Assembly: GCF_020103695.1 (NCBI RefSeq)
Contig: NZ_JAHXBF010000041.1
Coordinates: 1-64,000, forward strand
DNA: 64,000 nt
Direction: 5' to 3'
From: Hyalangium versicolor
Lineage (GTDB): Bacteria; Myxococcota; Myxococcia; Myxococcales; Myxococcaceae
The translations under genes and the position numbers were made by a program. Positions 1 to 8,607 of this stretch are shown in pieces. The notes under the pieces were generated by a model. That model worked only from the letters and a program-made list of their open reading frames with translations. It was not told the DNA's origin and did not search any database. Position 1 is the stretch's first letter. Each line of letters opens with the position of its first letter.

Positions 1-225
1 CTCGCGCTCGGCCCAGCCCGAGTGGTCCTTGAGCGACAGGAACTTCAGCGCGTGCAGTTGCTCACCCCGCCGCGCCAGGAACACCGTGCCGAAGCCGCCC
101 GCTCCCAGCCGCCGTTCCACCATATAGGGGCCCACCTCCGTGCCCGGCCCTATCTGCGACACCGAGGTGTGATGCCGCCTGCGGCGCCCCTTCGCCGCAG
201 CGGGCCTGACGGCGGGTTCACTCAT
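1..225 (-). CDS. Ser/Thr protein kinase, N-terminal part (cut by window edge)
   Basis: Only the first 75 codons are inside the window; the gene continues off the left edge. After about 30 basic residues comes a Hanks-type kinase start: a glycine-rich loop GAGGFGTV near residue 42 and the following ALKFL, whose lysine would be the ATP-anchoring residue of subdomain II. The ATG at 225 gives a normal kinase N-terminus. Family knowledge: cytosolic or membrane-anchored signalling kinases are very numerous in myxobacteria. Substrate and C-terminal sensor cannot be seen. Confidence 0.85.
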   Translation of the reverse strand, partial: MSEPAVRPAAAKGRRRRHHTSVSQIGPGTEVGPYMVERRLGAGGFGTVFLARRGEQLHALKFLSLKDHSGWAERE

Positions 226-438
226 GGCGGGCCTCCCTGGTAGGGAAGCTCACGCTAACACAACCGCTCAGGTAAGATGCGCTCAAGCACCCATGACACG
301 GACTTCTCACCCCAACGGAGGCCCGTACGGCCCAAGGGAGAGCTCCGCCGGCATGAGGATGCATGTCCAAACGTTCGGACATGCCCTTCAGGATGAGCGC
401 CTGTAAGGTGCCTCAGCAATCCACAGAAAGGACTCCCC

Positions 439-696
439 TTGAAGCACGTGTTCGCAGCGCTCGCGGCAGTCACCTTGCTTGGCACGGGGTGTGGTGTTGC
501 CTCAGCAGAGGACCCGGAGACCGCGGAGGGTACGCCGATCTCCCAGGAGCTCGCTGAATGCTCCAGCACGCTCCCTCAGTGCGCGTCACTCGATGGAGCC
601 AACTGCACCCCTCGGGGCGCACAGAAGAGCTGCTGTGAGGGAACCATCACCACTTACTGTGCCTGCTCGTCCGGAAACCACTGGGTGTGTCCGTAA
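439..696 (+). CDS. Small Cys-rich lipoprotein, unknown function
   Basis: An 85-residue protein starting at a TTG with a GAAAGGA ribosome site just upstream. Residues 1-18 form a short signal peptide ending in TLLGTGC, an acceptable though not ideal lipobox, so it is probably a lipid-anchored or secreted protein. The mature part has eight cysteines, including CC and CAC near the C-terminus, suggesting a disulfide-stabilised domain. No family is recognised. It stands alone and runs towards the convergent pyrimidine operon, with a strong hairpin between them. Confidence 0.7.
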   Translation: MKHVFAALAAVTLLGTGCGVASAEDPETAEGTPISQELAECSSTLPQCASLDGANCTPRGAQKSCCEGTITTYCACSSGNHWVCP

Positions 697-707
697 GCAG
701 GCGCTGG

Positions 708-736
708 GGTCCCCTCCGCTGAGGTGGGAGGGGACC
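708..736. terminator. Bidirectional hairpin terminator
   Basis: Perfect 10-bp inverted repeat GGTCCCCTCC (708-717) and GGAGGGGACC (727-736) with a 9-nt loop. It lies between the convergent ends of the small lipoprotein gene and preA. There is no good T-tract on either strand, so termination strength is inferred. Confidence 0.55.
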
Positions 737-750
737 GCCTTCAGAAAAGG

Positions 751-2139
751 TCAGCTGCTCTTCCCGCGAGCCGCGACCGTGGCATCGAGTCCGCCAGGCA
801 CGAAGTCCGTGCCCTTCGCCACGCGATCGTTCCACGTCTCCGTGGGCTTGCCCGAGGGAATCTCCTCCATGGTGATGCAGTCCGGCACCGGGCACACCAA
901 CTGGCACAGGTTGCACCCCACGCACTCGTCCTCATGCACGAAGGGCACCCGCGCCCCCGGCGTGCCGGCCTTCGCCGTCACCACCCGGTTGGGGATGCTC
1001 GTCGGGATGTGCGTGTGGCCGGCCTTGCGGGACTCCTCCTCCGTCCGCCCCGGGATGTGGATGCACTGGTGCGAGCCATCCATGCACGCCACGTAGCAGA
1101 GCTGGCAGCCGATGCACTTGTCCTCGTTGATCTTCGCCACCAGCTTGTAGGACAGGTCCAGCTCGCCCCAATCCTGGTACGCGGGCACCGCGCGGCCGCG
1201 CAGCTCGGCCACGGACTTCAAGCCCTTCTCGTCCATGAAGTTCGAGAGGCCCTCGATCATGTCCTCGACGATCCGGTAGCCGTAGTGCATCACTGCCGTG
1301 CACACCTGCACCGAGGTGGCGCCCAGCGCGATGAACTCCGCCGCGTCCCGCCAGTTGGAGACACCGCCAATCCCCGAGAACGCCAGCTTGCCCACCTGCG
1401 GGTGCCGCGTGAGCTGCGACATGAGGTGCAGCGCGATGGGCTTCACCGCCGGGCCGCAATAACCACCGTTGGTGGACGCCTTGCCCACGCGCGGCAGCGG
1501 CACCATGCGGTCCAGGTCCACTCCCATGATGGACTTCACCGTGTTGATGAGGGACAGCGCCGGGATGCCCGCGCGCGCCGCCGCCTCACCCGGCTCGGTG
1601 ATGTCACCCACGTTTGGCGTGAGCTTCACGATGACGGGCACCCGGGCGAACTCCATGGCCCACCGGGAGATCTCCTCCAGCACCTTGGGCTCCGCGCCCA
1701 CCGCCGAGCCCATGCCGCGCTCGCACATGCCATGAGGGCAGCCGAAGTTGAGCTCCAGCAGGTCCGCGCCGGTGTCCTCGGCCTTGCGGATGATCTCCTT
1801 CCACTCCTCCTTCGTCTCCACCATCAGCGAGGCGATGAGGGTGTGCTTCGGATAGCGCCGCTTCACCTCGCGCATCTCGCGCAGGTTCACCTCGAGCGGC
1901 CGGTCGGTGATGAGCTCGATGTTGTTGAGCCCCATCAGCCGGGTGTTGCCGTAGTCGATGCCGCCGAAGCGGCTCGTCACGTTGACGATGGGGTTGCCCA
2001 GCGTCTTCCACACCGCGCCGCCCCAGCCCGCATCGAAGGCCCGCATCACCTGGTCGCCGGTGTTCGTCGGCGGCGCGGAGGCCAGCCAGAAGGGGTTCGG
2101 GCTGCGCACGCCGCAGAAATCAATCGACAGATCGGCCAT
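751..2139 (-). CDS. preA: NAD-dependent dihydropyrimidine dehydrogenase subunit PreA
   Basis: A 462-residue cytosolic flavoprotein, the catalytic half of bacterial dihydropyrimidine dehydrogenase, which reduces uracil or thymine to the 5,6-dihydro form. The FMN TIM-barrel fills residues 1-310 (LNFGCPHG near 130, FSGIGG near 255). Two ferredoxin-like 4Fe-4S motifs follow: CIGCQLC near 342 and CVGCNLC near 408. Length and domain order match PreA. The start has GGGGAG upstream and follows preT by only 6 bp, so the two subunits are surely co-translated. It is the last gene of a four-gene operon that also supplies the two hydrolases of the pathway. Confidence 0.95.
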   Translation of the reverse strand: MADLSIDFCGVRSPNPFWLASAPPTNTGDQVMRAFDAGWGGAVWKTLGNPIVNVTSRFGGIDYGNTRLMGLNNIELITDRPLEVNLREMREVKRRYPKHTLIASLMVETKEEWKEIIRKAEDTGADLLELNFGCPHGMCERGMGSAVGAEPKVLEEISRWAMEFARVPVIVKLTPNVGDITEPGEAAARAGIPALSLINTVKSIMGVDLDRMVPLPRVGKASTNGGYCGPAVKPIALHLMSQLTRHPQVGKLAFSGIGGVSNWRDAAEFIALGATSVQVCTAVMHYGYRIVEDMIEGLSNFMDEKGLKSVAELRGRAVPAYQDWGELDLSYKLVAKINEDKCIGCQLCYVACMDGSHQCIHIPGRTEEESRKAGHTHIPTSIPNRVVTAKAGTPGARVPFVHEDECVGCNLCQLVCPVPDCITMEEIPSGKPTETWNDRVAKGTDFVPGGLDATVAARGKSS

Positions 2140-2145
2140 CTCGTC

Positions 2146-3492
2146 TCACTCCCCTACCAGGTGCCGCTGGATGTCCCGGACGGCGATCTTCGCTTCCGCC
2201 ACGGCGTTGACGACTTCCTTGCCTCCGTTGACGCAGTCGCCGCCGCTCCACACCTTCGCGTGGCCCGTGCGGTGCGTGGCCGCATCCACCTTCACCCGCC
2301 CGCGCGCGTCCAACTCCACGCCCGGGAAGGCCTTCGCCACGCCCGTGGCGCGCTCCTGGCCAATGGCCATGACGACCAGCTCCGCCGGCACCACCTCCTC
2401 GGTGCCCGGCACGGGCTTGCCATCGCGCGTGGTGGCCAGCTTCACCGCCACCACCTTGCCGCCCTCGCGGACAACCTCGACCGGCTGCCGGTTCTCCACC
2501 AGCCGCACGCCGTCCACGCGGGCGCTGTCCAGCTCGTGGGCATAGCCGCCCATCTCCTTCTCGGAGCGGCGGTACACCATGTCCACCTCCACCCCGAGCA
2601 GCACCAGTTCGTGGGCGATGTCCAACGCCGTGTTGCCGCCGCCGACGATCATGGCGCGCTTCACGCCCTGCAGCTTGAAACCGGGCTCCGCCTTGATGCG
2701 CTCAATGAGGAGCGTGGCGCCCTCGACGCCCTCGCCGTCCTCGCCCGGAACTCCCAGCCGCGAGTCCGCCCCGAGCCCCAGCCCGAGGAACACGGCGTCA
2801 TGGCTCGCAATCAGCTCCGAGGCCGACACCTGCCCCGGCCCCTTCGCCTGCTCCACCACCTCCACGCCGGTGCGCAGCTCGATGCGGCCCAACGAGAACA
2901 CCCACTCCATCTCGCGGAGCGCCTCGGGGCCCTTGAGCTTGTACGGAGCGATGCCCAGCGAGTTCAGCCCACCGGGGATCGCCTTGCGCTCATAGATGAT
3001 GCAGGTGTGCCCCTCCAGCGCGAGCATTCCCGCCGCCGCGATGGACGCGGGGCCCGAACCCACCAGAGCAATCTTCTTGCCCGTGGCAGGCTTCGCCTGG
3101 AAGAGCTCCGGCGTCTTCTTCAGGGTGTTCTCCACCGCGAAGCGCTGCAGCCGGCCGATGTTGATCGCCTCGCGGCCCCAGCCCGTGTACACGCACGAGC
3201 CGGCACACAGCACCTCGACCGGGCACGCCTGGGCACAGCTCTGCCCCAGGATGTTGGCGGTGAGGATCGTCCGCGCGGCTCCCCGGATGTTGCTCGTGCC
3301 GATCTTCCGGATGAACTCGGGGATGTTGATGGCCGTGGGGCATGCCTTGATGCACGGGGCATCCGAGCAATACAGGCAACGGTTGGCCTCAGCCACCGCC
3401 TCGGCCTGCGTGTAGAGGGGCTTCTTGTCCTTGAAGCCCTCCTCGGCACGACCCGACGGCAGCTCGAAACGCTTCGGTTCCATGACTCTCAT
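2146..3492 (-). CDS. preT: Dihydropyrimidine dehydrogenase subunit PreT (glutamate synthase small-subunit-like)
   Basis: A 448-residue FAD/NAD(P)H electron-transfer subunit partnering PreA. The N-terminus carries a Cys cluster, CLYCSDAPCIKACP near residues 37-51, for iron-sulfur binding. It is followed by an FAD Rossmann motif (VGSGPAS near 145) and an NAD(P) motif (VGGGNTALD near 287), the arrangement of GltD-type proteins. A second ATG nine bases in has a GAGAG directly upstream and could be the real start. Co-transcribed with preA (6-bp gap) and with the upstream ureidopropionase (27-bp gap). Confidence 0.93.
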   Translation of the reverse strand: MRVMEPKRFELPSGRAEEGFKDKKPLYTQAEAVAEANRCLYCSDAPCIKACPTAINIPEFIRKIGTSNIRGAARTILTANILGQSCAQACPVEVLCAGSCVYTGWGREAINIGRLQRFAVENTLKKTPELFQAKPATGKKIALVGSGPASIAAAGMLALEGHTCIIYERKAIPGGLNSLGIAPYKLKGPEALREMEWVFSLGRIELRTGVEVVEQAKGPGQVSASELIASHDAVFLGLGLGADSRLGVPGEDGEGVEGATLLIERIKAEPGFKLQGVKRAMIVGGGNTALDIAHELVLLGVEVDMVYRRSEKEMGGYAHELDSARVDGVRLVENRQPVEVVREGGKVVAVKLATTRDGKPVPGTEEVVPAELVVMAIGQERATGVAKAFPGVELDARGRVKVDAATHRTGHAKVWSGGDCVNGGKEVVNAVAEAKIAVRDIQRHLVGE

Positions 3493-3519
3493 GTGGGTGA
3501 AGACCTCGGAGACACTTGC

Positions 3520-4395
3520 CTACGGGAGCTGCTTGACCATGTTCTCGTAGGTCTCTGGCCGGCGGTCCCGATAGAACTGCCAGGTGCGGCGCACCTCCTC
3601 GATCAAGTCGAGGTTCATCTCCGCGGTGACAAGCTCGTCCTTGTCCTCGCTGCCCACCGCGAGCATGTTGCCGCGCGGATCGCAGAAGTAGCTGGTGCCG
3701 TAGAACCTGCCGATGTTCCACGGGGCCTCGGTGCCCACGCGGTTGCTCGCGGCGATGAAATAGCCGTTGGCGACGGCATGGGCCGGCTGCTCCAGCTTCC
3801 AGAGGTACTGAGACAGGCCCGCCACCGTGGCCGACGGGTTGAAAACAATCTCCGCCCCGTTCAGTCCCAGCAGGCGCGCGCCCTCGGGGAAGTGCCGGTC
3901 GTAGCAGATGTACACGCCGATCTTCGCGTAGCGCGTCTGGAACGTGGGGTAGCCCAGGTTGCCCGGCTTGAAGAAGTACTTCTCCCAGAAGCCGTTGGTC
4001 TGCGGGATGTGATTCTTGCGGTACTTGCCCAGGTACGTGCCGTCCGCGTCCACCACCGCCGCGGTGTTGTAGTAGACGCCCGCCATCTCCCGCTCGTAGA
4101 TGGGGATGACCATCGCCATCTGGTACTTCTTGGCGTAGGCGGACAGCCGCTCCACCGTGGGGCTGTTCGGGATGGGCTCGGCGATGTCACACCACTTCGC
4201 GTCCTGCGAGGGACAGAAGTAGGGGCCGTTGAAGACCTCCTGGAGACAGAGGATCTGCGTGCCCCGCTTGCCCGCCTCCTCGATGAGCGGCAGGTGCTTC
4301 TCGAACATCGCATCGCGGATCGTCTGCACGGAGGCCGACGGGTCGTTGATGGGATTGGACATCTGGATGAGCCCGCCGATGACCTTACGTGCCAT
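3520..4395 (-). CDS. Beta-ureidopropionase / N-carbamoyl amidase (nitrilase superfamily)
   Basis: A 291-residue carbon-nitrogen hydrolase. The nitrilase triad is visible: Glu in LCLQEVFNG (about 52), Lys in KYRKNHIPQ (about 127), Cys in VYICYDRHFPE (about 161). The ATG at 4395 is preceded by AGAGGA; an open frame runs further upstream but overlaps dihydropyrimidinase and lacks family similarity there. Sequence alone could also fit an N-carbamoylputrescine amidase. Its place between dihydropyrimidinase and preT makes beta-ureidopropionase (N-carbamoyl-beta-alanine to beta-alanine, CO2 and ammonia) the preferred reading. Confidence 0.9.
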   Translation of the reverse strand: MARKVIGGLIQMSNPINDPSASVQTIRDAMFEKHLPLIEEAGKRGTQILCLQEVFNGPYFCPSQDAKWCDIAEPIPNSPTVERLSAYAKKYQMAMVIPIYEREMAGVYYNTAAVVDADGTYLGKYRKNHIPQTNGFWEKYFFKPGNLGYPTFQTRYAKIGVYICYDRHFPEGARLLGLNGAEIVFNPSATVAGLSQYLWKLEQPAHAVANGYFIAASNRVGTEAPWNIGRFYGTSYFCDPRGNMLAVGSEDKDELVTAEMNLDLIEEVRRTWQFYRDRRPETYENMVKQLP

Positions 4396-4451
4396 GAATC
4401 CTCTGGGAGGGTGATGTGCTGGGGGTGGGGAGAAAGGGAGCGTCCTGGGAC

Positions 4452-5846
4452 TCAGCGCAGCAGCGAGCCGGTCAACGCCCGCTTGACGAACTGTCCGCCG
4501 CGCTCCGTCTTCATCACGTTCTTCTCGATGATGACGCGGCCGCGCGAGAGCACCGTCTCGGTGAAGCCCTGCACCTCGAAGCCCTCGTAGGCGCTGTAGT
4601 CCACCTTCATGTGGTGGGTGTGCGGGTTCTTCACGCTGATGGTCTCCTTGCGGTTCGGATCGAAGATGACGATGTCCGCATCCGAGCCCACGGCGATGGT
4701 GCCCTTCTTCGGGAAGAGGCCGAACGCCTTGGCCGCCGCCGTGGACGTCAGCTCCACGAAGCGGTTGAGGCTGATGCGCCCGCCGACCACGCCGCCGTTG
4801 TAGACAAGGCTCATCCGGTTCTCCACGCCCGGCGCCCCGTTCGGAATCTTGGTGAAGCTGTCCTTGCCCAGCTCCTTCTGGTCCTTGAAGCAGAACGGGC
4901 AGTGGTCCGTGGCGATCGTCTCCAGGTCCCGGAACTTCAGGCCCTGCCACAGCACGTCCTGGTTCCACTTCTCGCGCAGCGCGGGCGTCATCACCCACTT
5001 GGCTCCCTCGAAGCCCTCGCGCTCGTAGTAGCTCTGGTCCAGGAAGAGGTACTGGGGACATGTCTCGGCGATGACGTCCACGCCACGGGCCCGGCCGATC
5101 TTCACCTGCTCCAGCGCGTCCGAGCTCGACAGGTGGACGATGTACAGCGGTACCTTGGCCACCTCGGCGATGCTGATGGCGCGGTGCACGCCCTCGGCCT
5201 CCATGCGCGTGGGCCGGGTGAGCGCGTGGTACTTGGGCTCCGTCTTCCCGTCCTTCACCGCCGCCTTGATGATCTCGTCGATGACGATGCCGTTCTCGGC
5301 GTGCATGCAGATGCGGGTGCCGTTCTCCCCCGCCTGCCGGAACGTGCGGTAGAGCGTCCCGTCATCCACATAGAGGACGCCCGGGTACGCCATGAAGAGC
5401 TTGTACGAGGTGACGCCCTCGTCGGCCAGCCTGCGCATCTCCGGCAGCCGCTCGTCCGGCATGTCGGTGATGATCATGTGGAAGGCGTAGTCGATGGTCG
5501 CCTTGCCGTTGGCCTTGTCGTGCCAGATGTCCAGCCCCTTGAGCGTGGACTCGCCCCGAGGCTGGATGGCGAAGTCGATGATGGTGGTGGTGCCACCGAA
5601 CGCCGCCGCCTTGGTGCCACTGGCGAAGTCGTCCGCCGAGGTGGTGCCACCGAACGGCATGTCGAAGTGGGTGTGGGGATCGATGCCGCCGGGGAGGACC
5701 AACCGGTTCGAGGCATCGATGACCTGGTCGGCCTGGACCTTCAGGTCCTTACCGATGAGGGAGATCTTCTCGCCCTCGATGAAGACGTCCGCCATGTAGT
5801 CATCCACGGCGGTGACGATGCGACCATTCTTGATGAGGATGCTCAT
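4452..5846 (-). CDS. hydA: Dihydropyrimidinase (hydantoinase)
   Basis: A 464-residue cyclic amidohydrolase that opens dihydrouracil to N-carbamoyl-beta-alanine. Metal ligands of the family are visible: HTHFDMPF near residue 59, the Lys of TSYKLFMAYPG near 150 (normally carbamylated, bridging two zincs), MHAENG near 183, HLSSSDA near 239 and the Asp of TDHCPF near 316. The start has GAGGGAAGC just before ATG. It is the first gene of the minus-strand operon hydA - ureidopropionase - preT - preA, so all three enzyme steps of reductive pyrimidine breakdown are together. Confidence 0.95.
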   Translation of the reverse strand: MSILIKNGRIVTAVDDYMADVFIEGEKISLIGKDLKVQADQVIDASNRLVLPGGIDPHTHFDMPFGGTTSADDFASGTKAAAFGGTTTIIDFAIQPRGESTLKGLDIWHDKANGKATIDYAFHMIITDMPDERLPEMRRLADEGVTSYKLFMAYPGVLYVDDGTLYRTFRQAGENGTRICMHAENGIVIDEIIKAAVKDGKTEPKYHALTRPTRMEAEGVHRAISIAEVAKVPLYIVHLSSSDALEQVKIGRARGVDVIAETCPQYLFLDQSYYEREGFEGAKWVMTPALREKWNQDVLWQGLKFRDLETIATDHCPFCFKDQKELGKDSFTKIPNGAPGVENRMSLVYNGGVVGGRISLNRFVELTSTAAAKAFGLFPKKGTIAVGSDADIVIFDPNRKETISVKNPHTHHMKVDYSAYEGFEVQGFTETVLSRGRVIIEKNVMKTERGGQFVKRALTGSLLR

Positions 5847-5877
5847 GCTTCCCTCTCTCTAATGGGCCGAAGCAGAC

Positions 5878-5907
5878 TGAATACCCTGTAGGTAGATTCC
5901 GAGGCAA
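5878..5907 (-). promoter_or_regulatory. Possible promoter of the pyrimidine catabolic operon
   Basis: On the minus strand TTGCCT (5907-5902) and TATTCA (5883-5878) are separated by 18 nt and lie about 30 bp ahead of the hydA start. The -35 box fits well, the -10 box only fairly. Inferred from spacing and position. Confidence 0.3.
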
Positions 5908-6010
5908 ACGGCCGCCCAAATCAAGCTCGGAGGGAAAGCAGCCGGGTGGGCTTGACGCCGGGCGCTCCGGGGCTTGAACTCTCCCCCGCTTTCAACCCGT
6001 GGGGGAAATG

Positions 6011-7333
6011 ATGCGCCGAATCACCGTCGCCGGGCTCCTTGGCTTCTCGCTGCTCTTCGCCGCCTGTGATGATGAAGGCCCCTCCGACGAATGCGAGGCG
6101 GGCACGGGCACCGGCACCCTGCAGCTCACGGTGACCGGGCTGCCGGGCTCCCTCCCAGCGAATGTGCAGGTCCTCGGGGGCGGGGGCACCCAGATCGTCA
6201 ACGGGACGCAGACGCTGGAGTTGACCACGGGGACGTACACCCTGGGCCCCCCGTCGGTGGTGGCCGCGCCCCACCCCCTCTTCCGCACGGCCTACCGTCC
6301 CGACGGCAGCATCCCCCCCATCTGCATCGAGAAGGGAAAGCGCTCCGAAGCCACCGTCACCTTCGCCCCTGTCCCCAGCAGCGGGAAGCTCTGGACGAGC
6401 AACGGCTCGGGCGGCAACACCGCCCCGCTCCTCGGGTTCTCCGCCGAGGTGCTGGGCTCCAGCGGGAGTCCCGCCGCCACCGTGGCCGCTGCGACGGGCG
6501 GCGCGGAGGGCTCCGCGTTCGACCGCGAGGGGAACCTCTGGGTGGTGGGGGGCACGGCTGGGGATCCCCCGGTGATCATGTACGCGTCCTCGACGCTGGG
6601 GAGCTCGGGCCCGAAGACGGCGACCGTCACCCTGAGTGGAGGCCCACTCGAGGGAGGCTTCCCGCGAGCCCGCGCGCTGGCCTTCGACCCGACAGGCAAC
6701 CTCTGGGTGAGCGTCGGCTTCAACAACAAGATCGTCAAGTACAACCAGGCCCAGCTCCCTGGCGGCGGCAGCCCCACCCCACCCGTGGAGTTCACCCAGG
6801 ACAGCCAGGGCCCCTCGGGCCTCGCGTTCGACCGCGAGGGCAACCTGTGGGTCGCTTTGAGCGGCGCTGACAAGGTGGGCCGCTACAACGCCAGCCGCCT
6901 CTCCGCCTCGTCCACCGCGGCCCCGGACTTCGTCATCGAGGCGCGCACGCCGCCCCCCGTCATTGGCAACCTCAGCGCGCCCACGGGGCTGGCGTTCGAT
7001 GCCTCGGGCAACCTGTGGGTGAGCTTCAACGGGACCCTGGCCCGCCTCACTCCCGCGGACCAGAGCGGCTCGGGGACGGCCACGATAACGCCCGCGGTGC
7101 AGATCACCCTCTCCGTCAGCGCGCTCCCGGACGGGCTCGTGTTCGACGAGTCCGGCAACCTCTGGTTCGCCCACAGCGCGGGCAAGTTCGGGCGCCTCAA
7201 CGCCAGCCAGCTCACCAGCTCCGGCACCAAGGATCCCGACATCGTCATCAGCAGCCCGGACGTCGGCTACAGCGGCTGGTTCTCCTTCTATCCCGCCCCG
7301 GCCAATCTCCCGCTCTACCACCGCCTCCCGTAA
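6011..7333 (+). CDS. NHL-like beta-propeller lipoprotein
   Basis: About 440 residues. The signal peptide ends in SLLFAAC, a classic lipobox, so the protein is lipid-anchored outside the cytoplasm. After a short domain (residues 20-110) come at least five repeats of the pattern G-(L/S)-A-F-D-x-x-G-N-L-W-V, at DNA near 6520, 6690, 6820, 6990 and 7140. This is typical of NHL/SMP-30-like propeller blades that bind ligands or cell-wall material. GTG at 5999 and ATG at 6008 are alternative starts; GGGGG at 6001-6005 best fits the ATG at 6011. No catalytic residues or partner gene are evident, so the role is unknown. Confidence 0.8.
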   Translation: MRRITVAGLLGFSLLFAACDDEGPSDECEAGTGTGTLQLTVTGLPGSLPANVQVLGGGGTQIVNGTQTLELTTGTYTLGPPSVVAAPHPLFRTAYRPDGSIPPICIEKGKRSEATVTFAPVPSSGKLWTSNGSGGNTAPLLGFSAEVLGSSGSPAATVAAATGGAEGSAFDREGNLWVVGGTAGDPPVIMYASSTLGSSGPKTATVTLSGGPLEGGFPRARALAFDPTGNLWVSVGFNNKIVKYNQAQLPGGGSPTPPVEFTQDSQGPSGLAFDREGNLWVALSGADKVGRYNASRLSASSTAAPDFVIEARTPPPVIGNLSAPTGLAFDASGNLWVSFNGTLARLTPADQSGSGTATITPAVQITLSVSALPDGLVFDESGNLWFAHSAGKFGRLNASQLTSSGTKDPDIVISSPDVGYSGWFSFYPAPANLPLYHRLP

Positions 7334-7441
7334 GTCCCTGTTTCCACAGGCCATTCCGTTCCACACCGACATCAGGCAACTTTTGCCTACCTTGTGGGAC
7401 AATATGGCATCGGATTTACATTCAATTTCTGGGAGCACCCC

Positions 7442-8413
7442 ATGAGCACCATCGATCGCAGCCGCAGCAGCTTCAGCCCGGCGACCACCGCCCGCGCAGC
7501 CACCACCGCAGCCCCTGAGAAGAAGTCGTTGGGCCTGTTCAACCCGCTGGAGAAGCTGGCGAACCTGGCCAAGGAAGGCATCGCCGACATCCCCCGCTTC
7601 CTGAAGATGGGGGCGGACGTGTTCGACGCCACGGCGGTGGCCGAGGTGGAGAAGCTCTTCGGCGGCAACGCCAAGCCGGACCGGATGAACGACGGGCAGT
7701 TCGTGGGGACGCAGGGACAGACGTTCCCGCCGGGCACTTCGCTGGGGCAGATCCCCGGCATCACGCCGAAGGGCAACCCGAACCCTTCGGAGACGATCCT
7801 CTACGTCAACGGCATCATGACGCCGCTGGACAACCAGGTGCAGGAGATGCAGTCCATCGCGGAGACGTCGGGCGCGAAGGTGGTGGGGATCCACAACTCG
7901 ACGCAGGGGCTGGCGGCGGACCTGGCGCAGTGCGTGACGGACAAGCTGGACAAGGGCAGCAACCCTGCGGTGGATACGCTGGCGGACACCGTCTACACGG
8001 AGCTGAAGGCGGGGCGTGACGTGCACCTGATGGGCTACAGCCAGGGCGGCCTCATCACCGCGCGGGCGCTGCAGCACGTGTCTGACCGCCTGCGCCTGGA
8101 GGACGGGCTGTCGAAGGCGGACACGGAGAAGCTGCTGGGGCACCTGAAGGTGGAGACGTTCGGTGCGGCCTCGACGAAGTACGTGGATGGGCCGCAGTAC
8201 GTGCACTACGTGAACAACGCGGACGCGGTGCCCACGCTCACGGGCCTGGGCGGCAGCGTGGATCCGCTGGCCTTCCTGAAGGATGCGGGCAAGGGCGCGG
8301 TGGTGCACCGCTTCACCGACGGCAACCTCAACCTCATCAGCAACCACATGCTGGACACGCTGTACATGAAGCACCGCGTGTCTTTCGAGGAGGCCCGCGC
8401 CGGCCACTTCTAG
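7442..8413 (+). CDS. Alpha/beta-hydrolase-like protein with GYSQG motif
   Basis: A 323-residue protein starting at an ATG behind GGGAG. The first 35 residues are a Ser/Ala/Thr-rich, probably disordered stretch without a signal peptide. The C-terminal two thirds look like a serine hydrolase: a strand LYVNGIMTP (oxyanion-loop region), then HLMGYSQGG with the nucleophile-elbow GxSxG, then NADAVPTLTG carrying a possible catalytic Asp, and VHRF with a possible His near residue 287. This resembles hydrolases of the cutinase/PE-PPE type. Substrate unknown. It is a single gene in an otherwise unrelated neighbourhood. Confidence 0.75.
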   Translation: MSTIDRSRSSFSPATTARAATTAAPEKKSLGLFNPLEKLANLAKEGIADIPRFLKMGADVFDATAVAEVEKLFGGNAKPDRMNDGQFVGTQGQTFPPGTSLGQIPGITPKGNPNPSETILYVNGIMTPLDNQVQEMQSIAETSGAKVVGIHNSTQGLAADLAQCVTDKLDKGSNPAVDTLADTVYTELKAGRDVHLMGYSQGGLITARALQHVSDRLRLEDGLSKADTEKLLGHLKVETFGAASTKYVDGPQYVHYVNNADAVPTLTGLGGSVDPLAFLKDAGKGAVVHRFTDGNLNLISNHMLDTLYMKHRVSFEEARAGHF

Positions 8414-8607
8414 AGCATGCCGCCAGGACCAGTCTTCCACCGCCAATCCAAGTGCGTGTGGACCTCGAGAAATCCCGCCCATCGCATTCAGTCCAGCCGC
8501 CATGGGCCAGTGAAGAGTTCTCCCGGCCGCGCCAGCGTTCTGACACACTCCGTGCGGCCAGCCTGCACTCGCAGGTCTGGCCCTGGGTTCCCTCTACGGA
8601 GTCTCCA

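Noticed and set aside
724..4590. Very long plus-strand open frame (about 1288 codons) opposite the pyrimidine operon
   Set aside because: It is antisense to four clearly conserved genes; its His/Arg/Leu-rich translation is the usual artefact of GC-rich third positions.
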